Of a stretch of DNA of 64,000 bases, positions 18,327 to 26,259 are shown in pieces. The first letter of the stretch is position 1. Every line of letters begins with the position of its first letter. The DNA comes from Allobosea psychrotolerans. Its GTDB lineage: Bacteria; Pseudomonadota; Alphaproteobacteria; Rhizobiales; Beijerinckiaceae. Position numbers and translations under genes: made by a program. Below the pieces are notes generated by a model that was given only the letters and a program-made list of their open reading frames with translations, was not told the DNA's origin and made no database searches. Location of the stretch: the NCBI RefSeq assembly GCF_002917105.1, contig NZ_PQFZ01000024.1:1-64000 (forward strand). The letters run 5' to 3'.

Positions 18327-19679
18327 CTACCTGCTCGAGGAGCTCTTTCCCTTGGCGACGGTCAAGACGGCGGGTCCGGCGAGTTGCAGTCTCAGCTTCC
18401 CGCGGCCTGTCTGAAGCAAACGGAGCGGCGCAGCCTTTTCCTCGAGCCGCCGTCGGAGCAGGAGCAGTCGGGTCTCCAGGTTGTCCTTGAGATCAGGCAG
18501 GCGCAGTTCGTCGGAGAGCCGCATCTCGCGGTTGGTGAAGTCCGCGCGTCCCTCCCGCAGATGTAACCGAAGCAGATGGACAAGCAGGCGGCCGGGCACG
18601 CCCTTGATCACGTATTCGTTGTCGATGAACACGCTATCGTCGAACGTATGATGAACGATGTTGAAGGGCCGCCCCGCCAATGCGCCGTTGCCTTCCGATG
18701 TGACGAGCGACGGCTCGTTTCCAAGACTATCCGCAAGCGAGAGGGCCGCTGCCGCCTGATTCGCGACGATCGACAGCGCGGCTTCGACATCCTTTGAAAA
18801 CGCAAGTCGCTCCGCGCTTTCCAGAAACAGCACGCCCCGCAAGCTTCCTCCAGCGATCATCGGCAGCGCCACTTGGCTCATCGCATCAGCCAGTCCCGGC
18901 AGCGCGATCGTGCGGGTGCGGTTCTCGTCTGCGGAGGTGGGGCGGATTGCCGAGCCGAAGCGCCGGATCCGGCTCATGTCGCTGATCCGAACGGCGCATC
19001 GCTCGGCGGCAGCCGTCCCGATCACCGCCTCGCCGACCGCCACTTCCGAGCCGATGCCGCTCCAGGCATAGCCGCGGCTGCCCACAGTCACCAGACGCGC
19101 ACCCGATGGCTCCTTCAGCAACAGCATCGTGTTGGAAAAGCCGAAGCCTTCCCGCACGCCATCGAGGACTGCGTCGATGATCGTCGCTATGTCGCTCGCT
19201 TCGGCGATCCTGACGGCGAGCGTGGCGGCCGCGGCGAGATGCCGGTCCGCTGTGGACGGTCGGATGGCCGTGGCGATCGTCGGAGACTGGACGGCCTCCA
19301 CCCGATCCACGCGATAAAGATCGACGCCGCGTAGCCGCATGACGCCGTGCATACCGATTTGCGCGCTGCTAGCGCGAAGCTGGGCCGCCATGGCGTCGAA
19401 CAGCGTGCCACCGTCGAGCGACCGGTCGAAGGTGACATTCAGCCTGTATTGGTCGCCGTCACGCGGGTCGACGAGCAAGAGGGTGGCCTGGTTGTTGGCA
19501 TGTAGATTTGCGGCTGTCTTTGAGAAGAACTGGTTCGACAGCGCCACATGCGCGTCGTCGACGAATTCGACGTGCGAGAGGTAGGAGATGTTCGGAACGC
19601 CGTCCGCCGAGGCGGTCGCGAGGATCGACGGAATGACGCCCTCGAAGCAAGCGCCGAGGTCGCGCAAGCGGATCGTCAT
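18327..19679 (-). CDS. Split-barrel flavin-type / GAF / winged-helix-like protein, probable sensor-regulator
   Basis: A 450-residue protein of three parts. Residues 1-130 match a pyridoxamine 5'-phosphate oxidase-like FMN-binding split barrel (ILATASADGVPNISYLSHVEFVDD, then FFSKTAANLHANNQATLLLVDP). Residues about 150-312 are a GAF domain (VRIAEASDIATIIDAVLDGV and GVLFLESAERLAFS). Residues about 330-440 (VIKGVPGRLLVHLLRLHL, FTNREMRL, DNLETRLLLLRRRLEEK) look like a winged-helix DNA-binding domain with a recognition helix. It is translationally coupled (4-bp overlap) to a second split-barrel protein and lies divergent from a flavin monooxygenase. I infer a cytoplasmic redox or small-molecule-sensing transcription factor; the DNA-binding assignment is uncertain. 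Confidence 0.72.
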   Translation of the reverse strand: MTIRLRDLGACFEGVIPSILATASADGVPNISYLSHVEFVDDAHVALSNQFFSKTAANLHANNQATLLLVDPRDGDQYRLNVTFDRSLDGGTLFDAMAAQLRASSAQIGMHGVMRLRGVDLYRVDRVEAVQSPTIATAIRPSTADRHLAAAATLAVRIAEASDIATIIDAVLDGVREGFGFSNTMLLLKEPSGARLVTVGSRGYAWSGIGSEVAVGEAVIGTAAAERCAVRISDMSRIRRFGSAIRPTSADENRTRTIALPGLADAMSQVALPMIAGGSLRGVLFLESAERLAFSKDVEAALSIVANQAAAALSLADSLGNEPSLVTSEGNGALAGRPFNIVHHTFDDSVFIDNEYVIKGVPGRLLVHLLRLHLREGRADFTNREMRLSDELRLPDLKDNLETRLLLLRRRLEEKAAPLRLLQTGRGKLRLQLAGPAVLTVAKGKSSSSR

Positions 19680-20215
19680 CGCGACGGTTCCAGCCTCTGG
19701 CCGGCCATGTCGCCCGGTGTCTGGATGAAGATCATCTCGGCCGCCAGACGCAGCGCTGCGGGCTCGCGGTCCACGAGCCAGGGCGCCGTGACCCTAGCAT
19801 CGAGTCCGTTCCCGACCAGGGTCGCGGTCATCGCCTCAACATAGCGCACCGCGCAGGCGCGGTGGGCGGCCAACGCCGGGACGACCATAGCGCGACCCTT
19901 GACCTGGTAGGAGACATAGTCGGACGGCCGGGCGAAGGTCACGGCAAGCCGACCGTTCCAACGAACGTTGGCAATGGTCTCCGGCCATTGCCATTCTGAA
20001 ACGATCAGGTCGACGCTGCTTGTCGCCCGGTCGACGATGGCGCCCACGGCCCGGCCGACCTGCGGCCTGAGGACGTCGTCGCACGTGCCGACGATGATCA
20101 TCACGGCGCTTTCCATGAAGCTCGCGAGTTCCGCGTCGATCACTATCGGGCCAACCTGTCCATGCTTCGAGCTTAGCAATGTTTTAGGAACAGCAAACAC
20201 CCGCTTAGGAAGCAT
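19676..20215 (-). CDS. Pyridoxamine 5'-phosphate oxidase-like split-barrel protein
   Basis: A 179-residue protein of the FMN/heme-binding split-barrel superfamily: ELASFMESAVMIIVGTCDDVLRP (about 29-51), RAVGAIVD, WNGRLAVTFARPSDYVSYQVKG. It lacks the phosphate-binding signature of genuine PdxH, so it is not expected to make pyridoxal phosphate. The start at 20215 has no clear ribosome site. A start nearer GPIVIDAELASF would fit relatives better, so the first 20 or so residues are doubtful. Its stop overlaps the start of the GAF-containing gene by 4 bp, so the two products are probably made in fixed ratio and may act together. Confidence 0.75.
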   Translation of the reverse strand: MLPKRVFAVPKTLLSSKHGQVGPIVIDAELASFMESAVMIIVGTCDDVLRPQVGRAVGAIVDRATSSVDLIVSEWQWPETIANVRWNGRLAVTFARPSDYVSYQVKGRAMVVPALAAHRACAVRYVEAMTATLVGNGLDARVTAPWLVDREPAALRLAAEMIFIQTPGDMAGQRLEPSR

Positions 20216-20275
20216 TTAGGATCGGCGGGTTGCAAGGAGGCGTATGGTTCAGCTTCCAGAGCAGAGGACCCCGCC

Positions 20276-21823
20276 ATGACCGCCTCCCTCGACCCCATCC
20301 GCATGCCCGAGAAGGCGGTCGCCGTCATCGGCGCCGGTCCGGCCGGCCTTGTCTCGGCCCGATATCTGAAGAAGCACGGCTTCCTTCCTGTTGTCTTCGA
20401 GGCCTCGTCGGAGATCGGCGGTCAGTGGAATGCCGCCTCGCCATCAAGCGCGGTCTGGCCCGGCATGCGCACCAACACAAGCCGGATCCTGACGGCCTTC
20501 AGCGATCTCGACCACGCGGAGGGGACGAATGTCTACCCGAGCCAGACCGACATGCAGGCGTACCTGAAGCGCTACGCCGAGCTGGCGGATCTCGACGGCC
20601 AGACAATTCGCCGGTCGACGACGGTCGAGGCAGTCGAACGCGCGCCGGGCGAGGGTTGGACAGTTCGCACGCGTCATGGCGACAGCGTATCGGCGGAGAT
20701 CTATCCTCACGTCGTCATCGCGACGGGATATTGCAGGACGCCCGACGCGCCTGCGATCGCCGGGCTGGAGGGCTTCGCCGGATCCGCTGGCGTCATCCAC
20801 AGTTCCCGGTACAAGGGTCCAGAGCCGTATCGCGGCCGCTCGGTGTTGGTCGCCGGCTGCTCGATCAGCGCGCTGGAGATCGCCAGCGAGTTGGCGGCTT
20901 CCGGCGCGATCGTCTCGGTTGCGATGCGCCGACAGCGATACGTGCTGCAAAAGCTCCTCGCCGGCATCCCCACGGATCATGTCGCCTTCACCCGCTTTGC
21001 CGCACAGGCGGGCATGATGCTTCCCCCCGAAGCGGTTGCGGCGGGAATGAAGCAGATGGTCTTGTCGACCTGCGGCAGCCCCGAGCAATTCGGGGCGCCG
21101 AAACCCGACGACAACATCTTCGCGGCGGGCCTGACGCAATCGCAAAACTACCTGGCCCTCGTGGCGGAAGGGCGGATCGGTCCACGACCGTGGATCAAGG
21201 CGATCGACGGCCGCGCCGTGCGCTTCGCTGACGGGTCGAGCGACAGCCTCGATGGCATCATTCTGGGCACAGGCTACAGGCTCTCGCTGCCTTTCCTGAG
21301 CGACGAGATCGTAGCGAAGCTCGGTCTCGACGGCCAGGGGTTGGACCTGCACGACCATACCATCCATCCAGACCTCGACGGGCTGGGCTTCGTCGGGCTC
21401 TATTCGCTGATCGGCCCCTATTTTCCCGTGCTCGAACTGCAGGCGCGCTGGCTCGCTTATCTCTGGGCTGGGCTGCGCCCGACGCCGCCTGTCGAGGCCG
21501 TGCGAGAGGGCGTCGCGCTCGCACGCTCGCGCCGCGGCGGTCCGCGCGATGTTCCGATGCATGCGCTGGCTGTCCTCTTTGCCAACAATGCTGGTGTCGA
21601 ACCGCGTCCGGCGGAATGGCCTGCGCTCGAACGCGCGCTGTGGTTCGGGCCCCTGTCGCCCGCCTCTTTTCGGTTGGTCGGCGCCGATGCACAGCCTGAA
21701 GCGCAAGCGCGCACGAGGGCAGCGGCGCGCTCTTTCAATGCGATCGCCAGCGACGCGCTCACGGTCGAGGAAGCGGCTCGCTTGAAGGTTGTCGCGCCCG
21801 GACCTGATCCGATCCCGGCATAA
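20276..21823 (+). CDS. Flavin-containing monooxygenase (FMO-like)
   Basis: A 515-residue class B flavoprotein monooxygenase with a GAGG site 8 nt before the ATG. The FAD Rossmann motif GAGPAG is at residues 19-24, followed by EIGGQW. The FMO identifying motif appears in altered form as FAGSAGVIHSSRYKG (FxGxxxHxxxY type). The NADP-binding site reads VAGCSISALEIA, where the usual second glycine is replaced (GCSISA instead of GxSxSG). The C-terminal 100 residues (after about 410) are variable. Such enzymes oxygenate soft nucleophiles such as amines or sulfides using NADPH and O2. The gene is divergent from the split-barrel/GAF pair with only 60 bp between, so it is the likely target of that regulator. 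The substrate is unknown. Confidence 0.85.
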   Translation: MTASLDPIRMPEKAVAVIGAGPAGLVSARYLKKHGFLPVVFEASSEIGGQWNAASPSSAVWPGMRTNTSRILTAFSDLDHAEGTNVYPSQTDMQAYLKRYAELADLDGQTIRRSTTVEAVERAPGEGWTVRTRHGDSVSAEIYPHVVIATGYCRTPDAPAIAGLEGFAGSAGVIHSSRYKGPEPYRGRSVLVAGCSISALEIASELAASGAIVSVAMRRQRYVLQKLLAGIPTDHVAFTRFAAQAGMMLPPEAVAAGMKQMVLSTCGSPEQFGAPKPDDNIFAAGLTQSQNYLALVAEGRIGPRPWIKAIDGRAVRFADGSSDSLDGIILGTGYRLSLPFLSDEIVAKLGLDGQGLDLHDHTIHPDLDGLGFVGLYSLIGPYFPVLELQARWLAYLWAGLRPTPPVEAVREGVALARSRRGGPRDVPMHALAVLFANNAGVEPRPAEWPALERALWFGPLSPASFRLVGADAQPEAQARTRAAARSFNAIASDALTVEEAARLKVVAPGPDPIPA

Positions 21824-22023
21824 TCTCGAGCTAAACCGTTGCCGCTTTGCGCGTCCGCCCCCGGGAAAAGCGGCAAGCGCCGGGAACTACAGAGATGGGC
21901 GCTGAGCGGTCTGTGGTATTCGGCCGCTCATTCAGCATCCCCGAACCAACCCGAAAACTTCACGGGACCGGGGAGAAGGCGGTCGTAGTACAGCGCGCTG
22001 TAGAGTGGTTGCGGGGGCGGGAT

Positions 22024-22055
22024 TTGGGAGGCATGAACCTTGGGAGGCATGAACC
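22024..22055. repeat. 16-bp tandem duplication
   Basis: TTGGGAGGCATGAACC occurs twice head to tail (22024-22039, 22040-22055). It lies in the 289-bp gap between the monooxygenase and the aldehyde dehydrogenase, which otherwise contains only the hairpin at 22077-22094. It is probably a replication-slippage product. Confidence 0.7.
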
Positions 22056-22076
22056 TTCGCGCCGGCCCGTTACGAC

Positions 22077-22094
22077 GGGGGCGAAAACGCCCCC
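22077..22094 (-). terminator. Stem-loop after the aldehyde dehydrogenase gene
   Basis: GGGGGCG-AAAA-CGCCCCC forms a perfect 7-bp stem with a four-base loop, 19 bp past the stop of the minus-strand aldehyde dehydrogenase gene. No run of U follows in the minus direction, so termination may be partial or factor-assisted. It may also serve the convergent monooxygenase. Confidence 0.6.
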
Positions 22095-22112
22095 GCCGCG
22101 GGATGACCGTTC

Positions 22113-23543
22113 TCAGGCCGCTTCGTAGCCGACCGTACCCTTGATCTCGAGGAACTCCTCGAGGCCGAAGCCGGCATATTCGCGGCCATTGCCGGACTGC
22201 TTGTAGCCCCCGAAGGGCGCGCCTGCGTCCCAGGCCGGATAGTTGATGTAGACATTGCCGCTGCGCATCTTGGCCGCGACCTTGCGGGCGCGATCGAGCG
22301 AGCCGGACTGGACATAGGAGGCCAGCCCGTAAGGCGTGTCGTTCGCCCGCTCGATCACCTCTTCCTCGCTGCCATAGGGCAGGATCGAGAGCACGGGGCC
22401 GAAGATCTCCTCGCGCGCGATCGCCATCTCGTCGGTGACATTGGCGAAGACGGTCGGGCGAACATAGTAGCCGCGATTGAGCCCCTCCGGCCGGCCGGAG
22501 CCGCCGGTGACGAGATCGGCGCCTTCCTTGATGCCGGCTTCGATGAGCTTCTGGATCTTGTTGTACTGGACCTCGCTGACCACCGGCCCGAGGAAGACGC
22601 CGTCAGTCGAGGGGGCGCCGACCTTGAGCGGCTCGGCCGTCGCCTTGGCGATCGCCACTGCCTGATCATGCAGCGCCGCGGGTACGAACATCCGGGTCGG
22701 CGCATTGCAGGACTGGCCGGAGTTGCGCATGACGCTTTCGACGCCGAGCTTCACCGACTTCTGCAGGTCGGCATCGTCCAGGATGATGTTGGCCGACTTG
22801 CCGCCGAGCTCCTGATGCACGCGCTTGACCGTATCGGCCGCCGCCTTGGCGACGAGGATGCCGGCGCGGGTCGAGCCGGTGAAGGAGACCATGTCGACGC
22901 CCGGATGGCGCGAGATCGCCTCGCCGACCGTCGGCCCGTCGCCATTGACGAGGTTGAACACGCCCTTCGGCACGCCAGCCTCATGCATGACCTCGGCGAA
23001 GATGATGGCGTTGATCGGGGCGATCTCGCTGGGCTTCAGCACCATGGTGCAGCCGGCTGCAAGCGCCGGCGCGACCTTGCACATGATCTGGTTCAGCGGC
23101 CAGTTCCACGGCGTGATCATGCCGACGACGCCGATCGGCTCCTTGGCGATCAGGGTCGTGCCGCGCAGCTCCTCGAACTCGAAGGTCTCCAGCGTCTCGA
23201 TCATCTTCGCCAGATGGGCGGTGCCCATGCCGGCCTGGGCCCGGTGAGCCAGCTCCTTCGGCGCGCCCATCTCGCGCGAGAGCGCGTCGGCGATATCCGC
23301 ATAGCGCGCCTTATAGGCCTCGGCCAGGCGGCGCATCAGCGCCAGGCGCTCGGCACGCGAGGTCGCAGCAAAAGCCGGGAAAGCGGCGCGGGCGGCAGCG
23401 ACCGCCTTGTCGACATCGGCTTGCTCGCCGAGCGCGATCGTGGCGAAGGCCTCCTCCGTCGAAGGGTCGATCACGTCGAGCGTCCTGTTCCCCGAGGGCG
23501 CCACCCACTGACCATCGATATAGAATTGCAAGGCGTGCGACAT
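22113..23543 (-). CDS. NAD(P)-dependent aldehyde dehydrogenase
   Basis: A 476-residue member of the ALDH superfamily, oxidising an aldehyde to its carboxylic acid with NAD(P). The Rossmann segment TPWNWPLNQ (residues 144-152), the oxyanion/cofactor FTGSTRAG (221-228), general base Glu245 in QELGGKSAN, and nucleophile Cys279 in NSGQSCNAPTR are all present. The C-terminal EEIFGPVLSILPYG and GNVYIN motifs are intact. Length is normal. It resembles the broad aldehyde/betaine-aldehyde type; the substrate cannot be assigned. It is a single-gene unit with a 303-bp upstream region. Confidence 0.92.
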   Translation of the reverse strand: MSHALQFYIDGQWVAPSGNRTLDVIDPSTEEAFATIALGEQADVDKAVAAARAAFPAFAATSRAERLALMRRLAEAYKARYADIADALSREMGAPKELAHRAQAGMGTAHLAKMIETLETFEFEELRGTTLIAKEPIGVVGMITPWNWPLNQIMCKVAPALAAGCTMVLKPSEIAPINAIIFAEVMHEAGVPKGVFNLVNGDGPTVGEAISRHPGVDMVSFTGSTRAGILVAKAAADTVKRVHQELGGKSANIILDDADLQKSVKLGVESVMRNSGQSCNAPTRMFVPAALHDQAVAIAKATAEPLKVGAPSTDGVFLGPVVSEVQYNKIQKLIEAGIKEGADLVTGGSGRPEGLNRGYYVRPTVFANVTDEMAIAREEIFGPVLSILPYGSEEEVIERANDTPYGLASYVQSGSLDRARKVAAKMRSGNVYINYPAWDAGAPFGGYKQSGNGREYAGFGLEEFLEIKGTVGYEAA

Positions 23544-23846
23544 GATGCGTTCTCCGAAGGCTGATCTCAGCAGGGGACTATTTCCGACCGCCCGGAACCG
23601 CCCGCACCGGCAATGATTGCTGGCGGGCGGGACGGGCGACCGGTCGGTCTGGTCTCGACAGCTTGGCGTTCCTCACGACCAAACGATGGCGCGCGGCTCG
23701 ATCCTGAGCCGAAGAGGAGAGGATCGGTCCCTGGTCTGTCCGCACGCGCCTCGCGCTGTGTTCCGACAGTCATAACGATAGGCGGATGCCGGATGGTTGT
23801 CACGGCCGGATCGGCCCGGATTCAGGCATGGCCCCATGCCGCCATG
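23544..23846. other. Intergenic region with imperfect inverted repeat upstream of the aldehyde dehydrogenase
   Basis: No gene is visible. At 23598-23630 an imperfect inverted repeat is centred on GCAAT-G-ATTGC with GC-rich flanks, about 55 bp upstream of the aldehyde dehydrogenase start. It could be an operator or an mRNA leader hairpin. The rest shows nothing recognisable. Confidence 0.35.
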
Positions 23847-24350
23847 TCAGGGCGCGATCGGAGCGCTCGCCGCGAGATAGATCGCGGCGATGGCTTCGAT
23901 GCCGGCCTGATCGGCCGCGTCGAACCGGGCCGGATGCGGACTGTCGAGGTCGATCACCCCGATCACCTCGCCGTCGCGGAGCAAGGGCACGACCAGTTCG
24001 GAGCGGGAGGCCGCATCGCAGGCGATATGGCCGGGAAAGGCATGGACATCCTCGACCAGCATCGACTGCCGGCGCTCGACGGCAGCACCGCAGACGCCGC
24101 GCCCGACCGGAATGCGCACGCAGGCCGGCTTGCCCTGAAACGGCCCGAGCACGAGCTCGCCCTCGCGCATGATGTAGAAGCCGGCCCAGTTGAGGCCCAG
24201 CAGCATCTGGAACAGCAGCGCCGAGGTGTTGGCGGCGTTGGCGATCGCATCGCCCTCCCCCGCCAGCAGAGCCGCGAGCTGCTGCGACAATTCGCGATAG
24301 AATTCCACCTTGTCGTCCGTCGCGATCGCGAGCGCTTCAAACATCGCCAT
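23847..24350 (-). CDS. msrC: Free methionine-(R)-sulfoxide reductase (GAF-type)
   Basis: A 167-residue single-GAF-domain enzyme that reduces free L-methionine-(R)-sulfoxide in the cytoplasm using thioredoxin. The signature NWAGFYIM (54-61), GPFQGKPACVRI (69-80), GVCGAAV and VEDVHAFPGHIACDAASRSELVVPL are all conserved. The three catalytic/resolving cysteines are Cys77, Cys87 and Cys111, with the same 10- and 24-residue spacing as in the yeast enzyme. Length is normal. The gene is divergent from the Ogt-type methyltransferase; both are repair functions but there is no sign of shared control. Confidence 0.92.
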   Translation of the reverse strand: MAMFEALAIATDDKVEFYRELSQQLAALLAGEGDAIANAANTSALLFQMLLGLNWAGFYIMREGELVLGPFQGKPACVRIPVGRGVCGAAVERRQSMLVEDVHAFPGHIACDAASRSELVVPLLRDGEVIGVIDLDSPHPARFDAADQAGIEAIAAIYLAASAPIAP

Positions 24351-24542
24351 TCCTCATCAAGATATTCTGGATGCGGGCATCCTTCCGGCCTCCCTAGCAT
24401 GTCGGGCGCCGGGGCCACCATCGGCCCCGCGCACCGCATGGACATCTCCCCAGGGCATCTCCCATGGGCAGGAATCGGGTGGAGCACGCTGCCTTTGGCC
24501 CCTATCTCCAGGGCCTGCAATCGGACCCGACAGGAGAAAGCC

Positions 24543-25100
24543 ATGCGCGACATCATCCGCTTTGCCTGGGGCGAAAGCAGCCTGGGCGACGTTCTGGTCG
24601 CGGTCTCGACCAAGGGCCTGGTCGCCTTCGAGTTCGCCAATCAGCGCCCGGCCCTGGCGGAGGCGCTGCATGCACGCTTCCCGGACGCCGAGATCGTCAA
24701 CGACGAAAATGGCCTGGCCCAGCTCGTTGGCACGATGGCGCAATTGGTCGAGCAGCCGGGCCTCGCCCCGGACATCCCGCTCGATCTGCGCGGAACGCCC
24801 TATGAGATCAATGTCTGGCAGATGCTCCGGGATATCCCGATGGGTGAGACCACCCATTATGGGGCCCTGGCCGCGCTGCTGGGCACGCGCGATGCCCGGG
24901 ACGTCACCAAGGCGATCGCCGCCAACCCGATCGCGATCCTGCTGCCCTGCCACCGTGTCCTCAGGAAGGACGGCTCGATCTCGGGATATCGCTGGGGCGT
25001 CTACCGCAAGAAGGCGCTGCTGCAGCGCGAGAAAGCGGCTGTCGCAAAATATGCGACAGCACGGCGGGAAGCGGAGCACGGCGTTCGGTCAGCCGCCTGA
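24543..25100 (+). CDS. ogt: Methylated-DNA-[protein]-cysteine S-methyltransferase
   Basis: A suicide DNA-repair protein that moves O6-alkyl groups from guanine to its own cysteine. The start at 24543 follows AGGAGAAAGCC, an excellent ribosome site, giving 185 residues. The reading frame remains open far upstream without a start signal. The methyltransferase core contains TPYEINVWQMLRDIPMGETTHYG (85-107) and the active site LLPCHRVL with acceptor Cys136. No AraC-type DNA-binding domain is fused, so it is Ogt-like and not Ada. The C-terminal tail from about residue 165 is Ala/Arg-rich and atypical. It is probably monocistronic. Confidence 0.92.
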   Translation: MRDIIRFAWGESSLGDVLVAVSTKGLVAFEFANQRPALAEALHARFPDAEIVNDENGLAQLVGTMAQLVEQPGLAPDIPLDLRGTPYEINVWQMLRDIPMGETTHYGALAALLGTRDARDVTKAIAANPIAILLPCHRVLRKDGSISGYRWGVYRKKALLQREKAAVAKYATARREAEHGVRSAA

Positions 25101-25221
25101 AGCGTGCGCAGGACGCCTCCACCGTAGCGCTCAGGCGCCCTTCGATGCATCCCTGCGCGGCTTCGCGGCTGGCCCGGGATGACGGTGTGGTTCCTGCTCG
25201 CCCGCCCAACACCAGCGCGCC

Positions 25222-26148
25222 CTAATAGCCGCGCTGCCGATCAATCAGGCCGATCGGCTCCTTGCCGGCTCGCAACAGGTCGAGATTCCTGAGGATGACC
25301 TCAACGGAGGTGCCCGGCTGTGCCGAGCTCGCGATATGCGGCGTCAGCAGGATGCGCGGATGCGTCCACATCGGGTGATCGGGCGGCAGCGGTTCGGGAT
25401 CGGTGACGTCGAGCACCGCGCCGGACAACTGCCCGCTATCCAGGGCCGCCAGCAAGGCGTCCTGATCGAGATGCCCGCCGCGCCCGACATTCACCAGCAT
25501 GGCGCCACGCGGCAATTTGGCGAAGAGCTCGCCGTTCAGGATGCCCTGGGTCTGCGCCGTCAATGGCAGGAGGCAGACCAGGATATCGGTGCGGCCGAGG
25601 AAGGCATCGAACTCGCCTTCCCCGGAGAAGGTCTCGATGCCTTCGATCTCATGCCGCGACCGGCTCCAGCCGGCAACCTTGAAGCCGGCATAAGCCAGCT
25701 TCTTGCACGCCAGGCTGCCGAGCTGGCCAAGCCCGAGCACGCCGACGCGCCGGCTCCCCGCCGTTGCGGACGGCAGCGGGTTCCAGAGCCCGCGCTGCTG
25801 CTGGTCGATATGGGTCAGGACATCGCAATGCAGGGACAGCACCGCCGTCGTGACGAACTCGGCCATGATCTGTGGCACGCTCGGGTCGAGCATCCTGACG
25901 ACCTTGACGTTTGGCGGCACCAGATCGAGGTTCAACTGGTCGACGCCGGCGCCGACCGAGAACAGCACCTCGAGATTGGGATAGCCGGTCGCGATGTCGT
26001 CGGGCGGCAGCCAGACCGCCATGTATTTGACCAGCGCGGGGTCGCCGACATCCGGCCAGATCCGGAACGGCAGGTCGGGCTCGCGCTCCTCGAAGACGGC
26101 CTTCCAGTGATTGCCGCGTACAGCCTCGGACTTGTATAGAAAGATCAT
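25222..26148 (-). CDS. ghrA: Glyoxylate/hydroxypyruvate reductase A
   Basis: A D-2-hydroxyacid dehydrogenase that reduces glyoxylate to glycolate and hydroxypyruvate to glycerate with NADPH. The start at 26148 has GAGG 6 nt upstream and gives 308 residues, as in E. coli GhrA; a longer frame to 26208 is disfavoured. The cofactor motif GVLGLGQLGSLACKKL is near residues 137-152. Catalytic Arg (NVGRGGHLD), Glu (VTDPEPLPPDHP) and His (LLTPHIASS) are in place. It is the last gene of the minus-strand catabolic run, 111 bp after the hydroxyacid oxidase gene, so it may be partly independent. It would handle small 2-oxoacids released upstream in the pathway. Confidence 0.88.
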   Translation of the reverse strand: MIFLYKSEAVRGNHWKAVFEEREPDLPFRIWPDVGDPALVKYMAVWLPPDDIATGYPNLEVLFSVGAGVDQLNLDLVPPNVKVVRMLDPSVPQIMAEFVTTAVLSLHCDVLTHIDQQQRGLWNPLPSATAGSRRVGVLGLGQLGSLACKKLAYAGFKVAGWSRSRHEIEGIETFSGEGEFDAFLGRTDILVCLLPLTAQTQGILNGELFAKLPRGAMLVNVGRGGHLDQDALLAALDSGQLSGAVLDVTDPEPLPPDHPMWTHPRILLTPHIASSAQPGTSVEVILRNLDLLRAGKEPIGLIDRQRGY

Positions 26149-26259
26149 AGTTTTCCTCGCGCTACGGTGCGTTCCTAGCGTCTGGGGAAAACCCTGTCTT
26201 GTATGCAATGATGGTCCGGACCGGCCTTGTAGGAGGGGCGCCCCTTGCGAGCGCTCGGT

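Noticed and set aside
19676..20215. Pyridoxine 5'-phosphate oxidase PdxH
   Set aside because: It is only the split-barrel fold. The PdxH phosphate-binding signature and C-terminal dimer region are not present.
22024..22055. CRISPR-like repeat
   Set aside because: There are only two adjacent 16-bp copies with no spacer between them and no cas genes.
23613..25100. A 495-residue protein containing the DNA methyltransferase
   Set aside because: The upstream part is antisense to the sulfoxide reductase gene. The start at 24543 has an excellent ribosome site and gives the normal Ogt length.
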